Source: Marinobacterium_A aestuariivivens (GTDB taxonomy: Bacteria > Pseudomonadota > Gammaproteobacteria > Pseudomonadales > Balneatricaceae). Taken from it: 64,000 nucleotides of DNA. The notes beneath the pieces were generated by a model. That model made no database searches, had not been told where the DNA came from, and worked only from the letters and a program-made list of their open reading frames with translations. The position numbers and the translations under genes are program-made. Positions 38,671 to 49,538 of this stretch are shown here, piece by piece; within the stretch, counting starts at the first letter, position 1; each line of letters begins with the position of its first letter. The stretch lies in NCBI RefSeq assembly GCF_042661465.1, contig NZ_JBHSWE010000001.1, positions 3,534,001-3,598,000 of the forward strand, in the 5' to 3' direction.

Positions 38671-40149
38671 TCAGGCGACCAGATCAGGTTCATCGAGTGT
38701 CGCGGCAATGCCCTGCGTTTCGAGTCGGTACAGCGCCGCTTCGAATGCCGAGTTCAGGGCGGCAGATGCGTGCAGGCGACTGCCGTATATCTCCTCCAGC
38801 CCCAGAAAACGCGCGCAAAGCCCGTCGGGTTGCCGGCAGGCCTGCAGGAGCCTGGGCGCTGCGGGGTCTTCCACTCTGTAATCCGCATCCGCCTGCAGTG
38901 CGCCGCGCAGATACAGCGCCCAGCTGGCAAGAATCAGCGCAAAGCGTGCGATGGATGCCTCTGCGGCGAGCCGCTCCTCCAGGGTGGCGAGAATGAACTT
39001 GGGTATTTTGCTGGAGCCATCCATGCACAGGCGGGACAGCTGATCGCCAATGCTCGGGTTGGAGAAACGTTCTATCAGGGTATCCTTGTAGCGTTCCAGG
39101 TCGATACCGGCGATGATGCCGAGTGTCGGTGTCACGTCGGCATCCATAAAGGTGCGAATAAAGGCCGCGAACTGTGGATCCCGCATCACTTCATGACTGT
39201 AGCGGTAGCCGGCCATGTAGCCCAGGTAACTCATCGCCGAATGGCCGGCATTGAGCAGCCGCATTTTCATCTTTTCGTAGGGCGTCACGTCCTGAGTAAA
39301 CTGCACGCCGACGCTTTCCCATTCCGGGCGCCCGTTGCAGAAATCATCTTCCAGCACCCACTGGGTGAAGGATTCGCAGACCACCGGCCAGCCGTCATCG
39401 AGACCGGTTTCGTTGCGCAACAGCGCCTTGTGGGCGGCAGTGGTCATCGGCGTGATGCGATCGACCATGCTGTTGGGAAAGGTGACATGCTGCGCGATCC
39501 AGTCCGCCAGTACCGGATTTTGTCGCCGGGCAAATCCGAGCAGAGCCTGGCGGGCCCGGTCGCCATTCTGAGGGAGGTTGTCGCATGACAGCAGGGTAAA
39601 GGCGGGCAGGCCGCGATCGCGCCTTTTGCCCAGCGCAGCGCTCAGGTAACCGAAAACGCTGCGGGGCGTCCCGGGGTGTGCGAGGTCATGTTCGATATCC
39701 GGATGAGAGAAATCGAATTCACCGCTATGGTCGTCGATCAGGTAGCCGCCTTCGGTGATGGTCAGGGATACGATGCGGGTGTCGGCACAGGCGAGCTTTT
39801 CGATGACCGCGTCGGGGGCGTCGGGGGCAAAAAGGTACGCGCTGATGGCGCCGATGACCTGAACCGCAGGCGCTGTCGCCGCGCCCAGCGTCATGACCGA
39901 GTAGAGATGATCCTGATCCTCGAGCACCCGCTGCATGGCCTTATCGCTGTCACGCAGGCCGACACCGCATATGCCCCAGTCGAGACTTCCGCCCCGTTGC
40001 AGCAGTTCGTCGGTATACACCGCCTGATGGGCGCGGTGAAAGCCACCCACGCCTATGTGCACGATTCCATGACGGAGCCGGTTGCGGTCGTAGGCGGGCT
40101 TGAGAATGCCGTCACCCAGAAGTGACAGGTTTTCAGCCTTGAGTTTCAT
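38671..40149 (-). CDS. Mannitol/polyol 2-dehydrogenase
   Basis: A 492-residue long-chain NAD-dependent polyol dehydrogenase that oxidises mannitol or a related hexitol to the ketose. The N-terminal NAD-binding part is HIGVGGFHRAHQAVYTDELL. The catalytic helix YEKMKMRLLNAGHSAMSYLG has the K-x(4)-N-x(2)-H arrangement of the family. It is the last gene of a minus-strand cluster with a complete ABC importer, suggesting that imported mannitol, sorbitol or arabitol is its substrate. Length is normal. Confidence 0.93.
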   Translation of the reverse strand: MKLKAENLSLLGDGILKPAYDRNRLRHGIVHIGVGGFHRAHQAVYTDELLQRGGSLDWGICGVGLRDSDKAMQRVLEDQDHLYSVMTLGAATAPAVQVIGAISAYLFAPDAPDAVIEKLACADTRIVSLTITEGGYLIDDHSGEFDFSHPDIEHDLAHPGTPRSVFGYLSAALGKRRDRGLPAFTLLSCDNLPQNGDRARQALLGFARRQNPVLADWIAQHVTFPNSMVDRITPMTTAAHKALLRNETGLDDGWPVVCESFTQWVLEDDFCNGRPEWESVGVQFTQDVTPYEKMKMRLLNAGHSAMSYLGYMAGYRYSHEVMRDPQFAAFIRTFMDADVTPTLGIIAGIDLERYKDTLIERFSNPSIGDQLSRLCMDGSSKIPKFILATLEERLAAEASIARFALILASWALYLRGALQADADYRVEDPAAPRLLQACRQPDGLCARFLGLEEIYGSRLHASAALNSAFEAALYRLETQGIAATLDEPDLVA

Positions 40150-40217
40150 CTGTTCGTTACCTTGGCCGGATTGAAGGCATTGGAAATGGCGTTTCGGTGT
40201 GTCTGGGCGCTACCTTT

Positions 40218-40345
40218 ATTCGCTGCGGGGGCGCAGCTCCTACGGCGTTCGGTCGGCCCGTAGGAGCGCCGCCCCGGTGCGAATATCGTTGGCACGGAGG
40301 TATGCAGAAACCTCATTCGTTGCGGGGCGCAGCTCCCACTATGGT
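40218..40345. repeat. REP-like palindromes
   Basis: 40218-40284 forms a long imperfect hairpin: ATTCGCTGCGGGGGCGCAGC pairs with the inverse GCGCCGCCCCGGTGCGAAT, with CTCCTACGG / CCGTAGGAG between. A half copy follows at about 40316-40340, and another is at 57384-57410. Extragenic position and palindromy fit a REP family of this genome. Confidence 0.7.
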
Positions 40346-41453
40346 CAGGCGGCCTGGGCCGGAGCGCCGGGCTTGGGCACCGCCCGGCCCTCTTTGTCGA
40401 ACAGGTGGCAGTGCGCCAGCTCCGGCGCCAGTCCCACCTGCTCGCCGAAACGGCCGGCGAAATCGCCGCCGGCGCGCACGGTCAGCGTCTCGCCGTTATC
40501 CGCCTTGACGTAGCAGTAGGTGTCGGCGCCCAGGTGCTCGGTGACGTCCAGGGTGACCCGGAACGGGCTGGCATCGGCCGCGACCACTTCGATATGCTCG
40601 GGCCGCACACCGAGAGTCACCGCATCGCCCGCCTTGAGACCGCTGCCATCCAGCGCCAGCTGATATTCGGGGCCGCAGTCGAGCGCCACGCTGACGCCGG
40701 CATGCTCGGCTTTTGCCACCTTTCCTTTCAGGAAGGCCATCTTCGGGGTGCCGATAAAACCGGCGACGAACTGGTTGACCGGATGGTGATAGAGCTCCAG
40801 CGGCGAGCCGACCTGCTCGATGCGGCCGCCGTTAAGCACCACCACCTTGTCGGCCAGCGTCATCGCCTCGACCTGGTCGTGGGTGACGTAGATCATCGTG
40901 GCGTTCAGTTCGTGGTGCAGCCGCGCCAGCTCCAGGCGCATCTGTACCCGCAGCGCCGCATCGAGGTTCGACAGCGGTTCGTCGAACAGAAAAATCTTGG
41001 GATGGCGCACGATGGAGCGGCCGATCGCCACGCGCTGGCGCTGACCGCCGGACAGTGCCTTGGGCTTGCGATCCAGCAGGTGGCCGAGTTCGAGAATCCT
41101 GGCGGCCTCGTTGACCTTGTTGTCGATCTCGGCTCTGCTGACGCCGGCCAGCTCCAGGGCGAACGACATGTTCTTGCGCACCGTCATGTGCGGGTAGAGG
41201 GCGTAGGTCTGGAACACCATCGCCAGGTCGCGCTTGGCCGGCGCCACGTCGGTGATGTCACGCTCGTCCAGATGGATACTGCCGCTGGTGACCTCCTCGA
41301 GGCCGGCGATCAGGCGCAGCAGCGTCGACTTGCCGCAGCCGGACGGGCCGACGAAGACCACGAACTCGTGGTCCCTGATGTCCAGGTCGATGCCTTTGAT
41401 GATGTCGATGTCTTCGAAGCTTTTTTCAGGTTGCGAATAGTCAGATCAGCCAT
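40345..41453 (-). CDS. Polyol/sugar ABC transporter ATPase (one frameshift)
   Basis: A 369-residue joined MalK/UgpC/SmoK-type ATPase. Walker A is GPSGCGKSTLL, the signature LSGGQRQRVAIGRS, Walker B KIFLFDEPLSNLD and the H-loop YVTHDQ. The C-terminal OB-type regulatory domain is complete. The proper ATG at 41453 (MADLTIRNLKK) is separated from the main frame by one missing base in the A/T run 41421-41426 (KKSFEDIDIIKGIDL when repaired). It energises the importer encoded by the next three upstream genes. Confidence 0.93.
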
Positions 41454-41468
41454 GGGGAAAACCTCTTG

Positions 41469-42308
<840 letters not shown>

Positions 42309-42319
42309 ATGCCGTCCTC

Positions 42320-43264
42320 CTAGGCCTTTTCCGTCAGGTTCTTGCCTATCATTCTTATCAGGATGAAGGCCGCTATGTTGGCGATCACCACCGCCACCAG
42401 ACCGCCGGCACTCGCCATGCCGACATCGAACTGCAGCAGCGCCTGGCTGTAGATCAGATAGGCCAGGTTGGTGGTCTCGTAGCCCGGACCGCCGCCGGTG
42501 GTGGTGAAGATCTCGGCGAAGATCGACAGCAGGAAGATGGTCTCGATCATCACCACCACCGCGATCGGTCGTGCCAGGTGCGGCAGGGTGATATGCCAGA
42601 AGATGGCGATCGGGCCGGCGCCGTCGAGACGGGCGGCATCCTTCTGCTCCTGGTCGAGCGACTGCATCGCCGTCATCAGCAGCAGCACCGCGAACGGCAC
42701 CCACTGCCAGGACACGATCAGGATGATCGCCTGCAGCGGATAGGCGGCGAACCAGTCCACCGGGGTGGCGCCGAAGAACTTCCAGACGGCGGCGAAGACC
42801 CCGGACACCGGGTGTAGCAGCAGGTTCTTCCACACCAGGGCGCTGACCGTCGGCATGATGAAGAACGGCGAGATCAGCAGCACCCGGACGATGCCGCGGC
42901 CCCAGAAGGGCGCGTCGACCAGCACCGCGATCAGCACCCCGGCAACGACGCTGGTCAGCAGCACGGCGCCGACCAGCCAGAGGGTATTGAAGGCGCCATG
43001 GACGAAGCCTTCATCGGTGAGGAAGTAGTAGAAATTCTCGAAGCCGACGAATTCGTTGTCGCCGGGATAGAGCAGGTTGTAGCGGATCAGCGAGAAATAG
43101 ACCGTCATCGCCAGCGGCACCGCCATCCAGACCAGCAACACCAGTACCGACGGCGATACGGTGAACAGACCGACCCGGCTCTGCCGCCGCTTTTCGGCTT
43201 TCACGGTGTCAACACCGGTCTGCGGTGCGACCGTCATCCCGGCTTGCACAGTTGAGATACTCAT
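42320..43264 (-). CDS. Polyol/sugar ABC transporter permease (first)
   Basis: A 314-residue MalF/SmoF-type permease from ATG 43264 (MSISTVQAGM). It has six membrane helices after a cytoplasmic leader, an EAA-type loop DAARLDGAGPIAIFWHITLP and the C-terminal stretch TTGGGPGYETTNLAYLIY typical of the family. It is paired with the second permease downstream and the binding protein upstream. Confidence 0.93.
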   Translation of the reverse strand: MSISTVQAGMTVAPQTGVDTVKAEKRRQSRVGLFTVSPSVLVLLVWMAVPLAMTVYFSLIRYNLLYPGDNEFVGFENFYYFLTDEGFVHGAFNTLWLVGAVLLTSVVAGVLIAVLVDAPFWGRGIVRVLLISPFFIMPTVSALVWKNLLLHPVSGVFAAVWKFFGATPVDWFAAYPLQAIILIVSWQWVPFAVLLLMTAMQSLDQEQKDAARLDGAGPIAIFWHITLPHLARPIAVVVMIETIFLLSIFAEIFTTTGGGPGYETTNLAYLIYSQALLQFDVGMASAGGLVAVVIANIAAFILIRMIGKNLTEKA

Positions 43265-43383
43265 GGGACAGACTCTTGTTGTCATTATTGAGGAGGCCCT
43301 GCTCCTGTGCATCCATGCACCCGCAAGACAAGTACATCCCTGTACAAAGCGTGGCCGGGGAAATCCCCGGCCTGGAGGCGTAC

Positions 43384-44700
43384 TTAGTAGTAGCGGGCGC
43401 GCTTCATCTCACGCTCGGTGATGGTCTGGGCGCTCTTCAGGGCCTGGTCGACCGACATCTGACCGGCCAGGGCCCCGGAAACCAGCTTGCCGACCTGGGT
43501 CGCGATGGACTGGAATTCCGGGATCGCGGCGAACTGAATGCCGATATATGGAGAGGGTTTCAGTGTGGCGTTTTGCGGATCGGCCCGGTCCATCGATTGC
43601 AGTGTCCGGGCGGCAAACGGTGCCGCGGCCATGTAGTCGGCGTTGGCATAGGTCGAGGCACGGCTGCCGGGTGGCATGGCGGCGATGCCGAACTTGTCGG
43701 CGACCAGCTGACTGTAAGTCTTGGAGGTCGCCCAGGTCACGAACTCGGTGGCGGCGTCCTTGGCGTCGGAGCTGGCCGGAATGGCTAGTCCCCAGGACCA
43801 GAGCCAGCCGGCGCCATTCCCGGTCACCTGCTTCGGCGCCAGCGCGAAACCGACCTTGTCGGCAATATTGCTCTGGGACCTGTCGGTGACGAAGGCCCCG
43901 GCGACGGTGGCATCGACCCACATCGTGCATTTGCCGGAGTTGAACAGGGCCAGGTTCTCGTTGAAGCCGTTGGACGATGCGCCCGGCGGGCCATAGTTGC
44001 CCAGCAGGTCGACATAGAAGTTGATGGCACCGTGCCATTCAGCACCGTTGAACTCGGGTTTCCAGTTCTCGTCGAACCAGCGCGCACCGAAGGTGTTGGC
44101 AACTGTTGTGACCAGGGCCATGTTCTCACCCCAGCCGGCCTTGCCGCGCAGACAGATGCCGTACTGTTCCTCGTCCGGCTTGTGCAGCACCTTGGTGAAA
44201 TCGAGCATCTGTTCCCAGGTCGGCTGTTCCGGCATTTCCAGACCGGCCTGCTCGAACAGGTCCTTGCGGTAATAGGTCATCGAGCTTTCGGAATAGAACG
44301 GCAGGCCATAGAGGGTGCCGTCTGCCGAAAGGCCATTGCGCACGGAGGGGAAGATATCGGCCAGGTCGTATTCGGCCGGAAGGTCGGTCATCGGCTCGAG
44401 CCAGCCCTTCTTGCCCCAGATGGGCGCTTCGTACATGCCGATGGTCATGACGTCGAACTGGCCGCCTTCTGTCGCGATATCGGTGGTCAGGCGCTGGCGC
44501 AGCACGTTTTCCTCCAGCACGACCCAGTCCAGCTTGATGTCCGGATGGGACTTTTCAAACTCCGAAGACAACTCCTGCATCCGGATCATATCGCCGTTGT
44601 TGACGGTACCGATGGTGACGGTCGTGGCGGCGCTCGCCAGCGTGGCGCCGGCGGTCAGGGTGGCGGCCAGTATGGCGGAGGTAGTCGGTGATTTTTTCAC
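43384..44700 (-). CDS. Polyol/sugar ABC transporter substrate-binding protein
   Basis: A 438-residue extracellular solute-binding protein of family 1 (SmoE/MtlE-like). GTG 44700 (KKSPTTSAILAATLTAGATL) gives a proper Sec signal with cleavage near ASA and has a GAGG ribosome site. An upstream in-frame start would add 41 residues without signal character. It is the first gene of the importer operon, about 120 bases before the first permease. With the dehydrogenase it suggests hexitol uptake. Confidence 0.92.
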   Translation of the reverse strand: MKKSPTTSAILAATLTAGATLASAATTVTIGTVNNGDMIRMQELSSEFEKSHPDIKLDWVVLEENVLRQRLTTDIATEGGQFDVMTIGMYEAPIWGKKGWLEPMTDLPAEYDLADIFPSVRNGLSADGTLYGLPFYSESSMTYYRKDLFEQAGLEMPEQPTWEQMLDFTKVLHKPDEEQYGICLRGKAGWGENMALVTTVANTFGARWFDENWKPEFNGAEWHGAINFYVDLLGNYGPPGASSNGFNENLALFNSGKCTMWVDATVAGAFVTDRSQSNIADKVGFALAPKQVTGNGAGWLWSWGLAIPASSDAKDAATEFVTWATSKTYSQLVADKFGIAAMPPGSRASTYANADYMAAAPFAARTLQSMDRADPQNATLKPSPYIGIQFAAIPEFQSIATQVGKLVSGALAGQMSVDQALKSAQTITEREMKRARYY

Positions 44701-45094
44701 GTTACGAGCCTCTTTTATCGTTATAGGGTCGGTCGACCTGCTCTTGGGGCCTGCCGTTTTCGCATCTTGGCCAAAGCGGCTTGGGCTGAATCCATTACAC
44801 AACTTCAGGTACGTGCCGCACAAATACCCTGCTGACTCAGATCTATACTTTTTTGATATTTGTCTTTAGGTGAGTCCGCGTTGCGCCGCATGTATCGGTG
44901 GTTTTGTTGGTTTTTCAGCAGTCTTGTCACAGTCTTGCGGCGAAAAAGTACATATCTGGAGATGGGTGGGTTCACTCGAAGACGTCCGGACACGGGGCCT
45001 GTCCGGCCCCGGAGAGGCTGTATAACCGGGGCGGAACGGTTGTTCGGACGCTGAAGCTGATCGAACTGTCAGGTTGGCAGGCTTCCTAAGCGCT
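44701..45094. promoter_or_regulatory. Promoter region of the polyol importer operon
   Basis: About 390 bases between the binding-protein gene and the AraC gene, both on the minus strand. It must carry the importer promoter and probably the AraC-type operator. I cannot single out the boxes. A GGGGCC/GGCCCC hairpin at 44994-45010 has no T-run. Confidence 0.4.
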
Positions 45095-46039
45095 CTAGCC
45101 CCTGTACAGCGCGTCCGCCGAGGCGCGCCGGTATTCCGAGGGGGTCATTCCCTTGACGGCATGGAAGCGGCGATTGAAATTGGCGATATTGTTGTAACCG
45201 ACCGCGTAGCAGATATCGGTAATCGGTTCATCGGTATGGGCCAGCCGTTCGCAAGCCCGGTTGATGCGCAGGCTGTTGACGAAATCGATAAAACGGTGGC
45301 CGGTGGCCTTCTTGAAGAACTTGGAGAAGTAGCTGGGGGCCATGTCCAGATGGGCGGCAACGTCCTCCAGCGACAGCTCCTTGTCGTAACGCTCAAGAAT
45401 GTAGTGGATGGCCACGTTGACTTTTTCCAGAACCTTCTTGTCGGTCGTCGGAATATAGCTGGTGGATGAGAGCAGCCGGTATTCCGGCGTCGAGGCGAGC
45501 AGATCGAGCAGTGTCCAGAAGCGGGTCAGGCGCCGAAAGCCGGTGGATGCAGCCAATTCCTCGAACAGGCTGTCGGCTTTGGCGACGGTGTCGGGATCAA
45601 GAAACTCGATGCCGAACCTTGCCCGTTGCCAGAACGGCTCCAGCACCTGCAGTTCGGGAATGGCGCCGGCGCAGGTTTCGATGAAGTCCTGGGAAAAATT
45701 GATGACCCTGTCACGGAGCTCGACCGACTGTCCCTCCGCCATCTGGCTGATCCAGTTGTGCGGCAGGTTCGGACCGACCAGTATCAGCTGGTTGGGGCCG
45801 AAGTTGCCGATATAGTCGCCGACAAATACCTTCCCCGAGGTCGCCTTGATCAAGTGCAGCTCATATTCCTTGTGGTAATGCCAGCGCACGAGGTCGCAGG
45901 GGTATCCATGCTGCAGGTAGCGAATGGATTCATCTCCCTGCTGATCCACCCATTCGAACTCCGGCTTGATTTGCGTTTTTACGTCTGTCACGGGATTCGG
46001 CCTTGATCTCGGTGTATCTCTGCTACCGGAAAACATCAT
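45095..46039 (-). CDS. AraC-family transcriptional regulator
   Basis: A 314-residue protein with an N-terminal cupin sensor (HYHKEYELHLIKATSGKVFVG) and a C-terminal double HTH (LSLEDVAAHLDMAPSYFSKF; ITDICYAVGYNNIANFNRRF). Adjacent to and co-directional with the polyol ABC operon, it is most likely that operon's activator. The ligand is not known. The true start may be a little downstream, as the first 20 residues are unremarkable. Confidence 0.9.
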   Translation of the reverse strand: MMFSGSRDTPRSRPNPVTDVKTQIKPEFEWVDQQGDESIRYLQHGYPCDLVRWHYHKEYELHLIKATSGKVFVGDYIGNFGPNQLILVGPNLPHNWISQMAEGQSVELRDRVINFSQDFIETCAGAIPELQVLEPFWQRARFGIEFLDPDTVAKADSLFEELAASTGFRRLTRFWTLLDLLASTPEYRLLSSTSYIPTTDKKVLEKVNVAIHYILERYDKELSLEDVAAHLDMAPSYFSKFFKKATGHRFIDFVNSLRINRACERLAHTDEPITDICYAVGYNNIANFNRRFHAVKGMTPSEYRRASADALYRG

Positions 46040-46111
46040 TGCAGTTTAGCAACCGCTGGGCGTAGAAATCAGACCGTCCGATCGATGGAATGTTTCGGTG
46101 CACCGGGTTTT

Positions 46112-47080
46112 CTATCCCTTCCAGCGGGCTGCCCGCCATGCCTCCCGCTGCTCCGGCCCGAGGTAACTCCAGGTGACAAAACGGCTGATTTTCTGTCCCT
46201 GGGCCATCTCGACGGTTCGGACCTGTGCGGCGCCTGCTTTCTTCAGTTCCCGATAGATGCCGGACAGGCTCGACTGTCTGGCGACCAGGGAGCTAAACCA
46301 GCAGCAGCGTTCGCCAAAGCTCCTGCTCTCGCGCACCATGCGGCAGACGAAGGCTTCTTCGCCGCCATCGCACCAGAGTTCGTTGGCCTGACCGCCGAAG
46401 TTGAGTTTCGGTGCCGCCGAGGCCTTTCCGTGCTTGAGGCCGCGCCATTTGCGGTTCGATTCCGCCGTCATGGCTGCTTTCGAGCTGTGGAACGGTGGGT
46501 TGCACAGGGTGATATCGAAGCGCTCGCCGTTACGCCAGATGCCGGCAAAGATCCGGTCGTCCCGGTCCTGCAGCCGGGCTTCGATTTTGCCTGCCAGGCA
46601 GGGGTTTGCGCTGACGAGGGTTTTGGCCGCGGCAATCGCCGTGGTGTTGATATCGGAGCCGACAAAGCGCCAGCCGTATTCCCGGGTGCCGATAATGGGG
46701 TAGATGCAGTTGGCGCCAATGCCGATATCCAGGGCCTTGATTGCAGGTCCCCGGGGAATTGAACCGTCGTTCGACGTCGCCAGCAGGTCGGCCAGGTAAT
46801 GGATGTAGTCGGCTCTGCCCGGAATGGGCGGGCAGAGAAATCCCGCGGGAAGGTCCCAGTACGCCACCCCGTAAAAGTGCTTCAGCAGGGCGCGGTTGAG
46901 CGCCTTGACGGCGGCGGCGTCGCCAAAGTCGATAGATTCATTGCCGAACCTGTTTGGCCTGATGAAGGGCTGCAGGTCGGGGCTGTCGGCGATCAGGGCG
47001 GGAAAATCGTACCTGGCGCGGTGCGGGTTGCGGGGATGGAGCTCCGGCTTGGCAGAGCGCTTGGTATCAGGCTTGTTCAT
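46112..47080 (-). CDS. rlmF: 23S rRNA (adenine-1618-N6)-methyltransferase
   Basis: A 322-residue SAM-dependent enzyme that methylates A1618 of 23S rRNA. The SAM motif LDIGIGANCIYPIIG and the catalytic NPPFHSSK are both present, as is the N-terminal HPRNPHRARYDFPALI typical of RlmF. ATG 47080 has a GGGAGG... context and gives the normal start MNKPDTKRS. An open extension to 47158 lacks family sequence. Confidence 0.95.
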   Translation of the reverse strand: MNKPDTKRSAKPELHPRNPHRARYDFPALIADSPDLQPFIRPNRFGNESIDFGDAAAVKALNRALLKHFYGVAYWDLPAGFLCPPIPGRADYIHYLADLLATSNDGSIPRGPAIKALDIGIGANCIYPIIGTREYGWRFVGSDINTTAIAAAKTLVSANPCLAGKIEARLQDRDDRIFAGIWRNGERFDITLCNPPFHSSKAAMTAESNRKWRGLKHGKASAAPKLNFGGQANELWCDGGEEAFVCRMVRESRSFGERCCWFSSLVARQSSLSGIYRELKKAGAAQVRTVEMAQGQKISRFVTWSYLGPEQREAWRAARWKG

Positions 47081-47967
47081 GGGAGGATCTGCTCGGGGTT
47101 GGGCGCCAGTATACCCCCTGTCAGGCTGTTGAAAAACGTCGGCGAGTCGCCGGCGCAAGCCTGCCTTGACCGGCTCGAGGCGAGGCAGGGCGTTCGGCGG
47201 GTGGTAGGCCAGGCCGGTCTGTCGCTATAGGGGACTTGCTGTACGGGATCTGCATTGACTGCTGCGTTCGAGCACCTTTGGCATGGTTTTGCGGGTGACC
47301 ACAGCAACGTAAACTGTACGGTTTCCTGGCTTTTATGGTCTTGTTAGCGGTACCAAAAAAGTTTTTCGGTGCGTCGTGCGACGAGTTAATAGGTGTCGTT
47401 ATTGGATAAGGGTTTTTTTATGAATGGTAGTAGGTGTTTTTTATATTAAATTATCCGTTATTGCATCTATAAGTTAATTAATATGGCTGTCGGTTCAGGA
47501 CAGGTTGAAGTCGAAATAAGGCATTGTGTTTTGTAAAGTGCTCCTTTATCGTGTTGTACCAAAGTATAACGGACTCTCGAGCCCGTCACTCCCAAAGCAG
47601 GATATTTGAAAGTTTTCGCTCGACCATAATTTAAGCCGGAGCAGTATTCTCTGGGCACTGTCTGCGATCCTTGTCCCGTGCTGCCGGATGCGGGGGCAAG
47701 GACCGCAGGTCAAAGGCGGGGGAGATCCGGTTGCGGGACCGGTCTTCACGCCCGGGTTGCGGGCCCTGCGTGACATCGGGCCGGGGCCAACAGCCTGGCC
47801 CGGTGTAACGGCGTCTGACCGCAGGCGGCGCGCAGTCGATCAGGCAGGGGTATTTCGAAACCCTTCAAAGTACCGAATTAGCAATCAGAACGGACCCTGA
47901 ACAGGCAGAGTTGTCTGTGGGGCCGGTATTTTTATCTGCAGCCTTTTTAGTTGAGGAGAACGTATCA
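47081..47967. other. Long non-coding region upstream of pntA
   Basis: About 890 bases between divergent rlmF and pntA. 47330-47560 is AT-rich. 47118 onward begins CAGGCTGTTGAAAAAC, a motif seen at the edges of repeats in several proteobacteria. No frame shows family resemblance. It should contain the pntAB promoter. A GAGGAGA ribosome site precedes ATG 47968. Confidence 0.4.
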
Positions 47968-49527
47968 ATGCGAATAGGCGTCCCAAGGGAGATCGAGGAG
48001 GGGAAAAGCGCGTTGCTTTGACCCCCGATGTGGCCGTACAGCTGCAAAAGCTCGGCTTTAGCCTCGCGATCGAAACCAATGCCGGTCAAGCGGCCAGTTT
48101 CGATGATGAACAGTATCGGGCTGCAGGCGTCGAGATCGTCGAGGATCCGCGGGAGCTGTGGCGTTCGTCCGATATCGTCATGAAAGTGCGGCCGCCGACT
48201 CAGCACCCGGAGCTGGGCTTCTATGGCGTCGAGCTGCTGGACAAGGGCCAGACCCTGATCAGCTTCCTCTACCCGGCGCAGAACCCGGAAATGCTGCAGG
48301 CACTGTCCGAACGCGGCGTCACAGCGCTGGCGATGGACTCGGTGCCGCGCATTTCCCGCGCCCAGAAGATGGATGCGCTGAGCTCGATGGCCAACATTGC
48401 CGGCTACCGCGCCGTGGTCGAGGCGGCGCAGCATTTCGGCCGCTTCTTCACCGGCCAGATCACCGCCGCCGGCAAGATCCCGCCGGCCAAGGTGCTGGTG
48501 ATCGGCGCCGGTGTCGCCGGCCTTGCCGCCATCGGCGCGGCCAAGAGCATGGGCGCCATCGTGCGTGCCTTCGACACCCGCCCCGAGGTGAAGGAGCAGG
48601 TCGAGAGCATGGACGCCGAGTTCCTGATGCTCGACTTCAAGGATGAGGACGGCAGCGGCCAGGGCGGTTACGCCAAGACCATGAGCCCCGAGTTCATCGC
48701 CGCCGAGATGGCGCTGTTCGCCGAGCAGGCGAAGGACGTCGACATCATCATCACCACCGCGCTGATCCCGGGCAAGCCGGCGCCGGAGCTGATCACCGAA
48801 GCCATGGTGGAAAGCATGAAGCCGGGCAGCGTCATCGTCGACCTGGCGGCGGAAGCGGGCGGCAACTGCAAGCTGACGGTCGCCGGTGAAGTGGTGGAAA
48901 AGCACGGTGTCACCCTGATCGGCTACACCAACCTGCCGAGCCGCCTGGCGGCGCAGTCGAGCCAGCTCTATGCCACCAACCTGCGTCACCTGCTGACGGA
49001 CCTGTGCCCGGAAAAGAACGGCGAGATCGACGTCAACATGGAAGACGAGGTGATCCGCGGTGCCACCGTGGTGAAGGAGGGCGACGTGACCTGGCCGCCC
49101 CCGCACCGCGCCTGTCCGTGGCGCCGAAGGCGGATATCGGTGACAAGGCCAAGGCGGAGCTGGAAAAGGCCGCGCCGAAACCGGCGCACCCGCTGGCCTT
49201 CCTCATTCCGCTGGCGATCGCCGGTCTTGGCCTCTTCGGCCTCGGCGCCGTGGCGCCGCCGGCCTTTATCGGCCACCTGACGGTGTTCGTGCTGTCCTGC
49301 TTTATCGGCTACATGGTGATCTGGGGCGTCTCGCACTCGCTGCACACGCCGTTGATGAGCGTCACCAACGCCATCAGCAGCATCATCGTCATCGGTGCAC
49401 TCATCCAGATATCCAGCGACAGTCCCTGGTGGTGGTGCTGGCGACGCTGGCGGTCTTCATCACCAGTATCAACATTGTCGGCGGCTTCGCCGTGACCCAG
49501 CGCATGCTGCGGATGTTCCGGAAATAA
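47968..49527 (+). CDS. pntA: NAD(P) transhydrogenase subunit alpha (three frameshifts)
   Basis: About 521 residues joined, the length of E. coli-type PntA with the membrane helices fused. It couples proton flow to hydride transfer between NADH and NADP. It opens MRIGVPREIEEG, then has the NAD fold VLVIGAGVAGLAAIGAAKSM and the loop SMNAEFL-like SMDAEFLMLDFKDEDG. The membrane part includes FIGHLTVFVLSCFIGYMVIW. Breaks lie near 48002 (G-run), 49094 (C-run) and 49424. Each looks like one missing base. It ends 11 bases before pntB. Confidence 0.94.
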
Positions 49528-49538
49528 GGGCGAATACG

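Noticed and set aside
44994..45010. GGGGCC/GGCCCC hairpin as a terminator
   Set aside because: No T-run on either strand, and the stem is only six base pairs.
47865..49106. A 413-codon minus-strand open frame
   Set aside because: Antisense shadow of pntA with low-complexity composition and no family resemblance.
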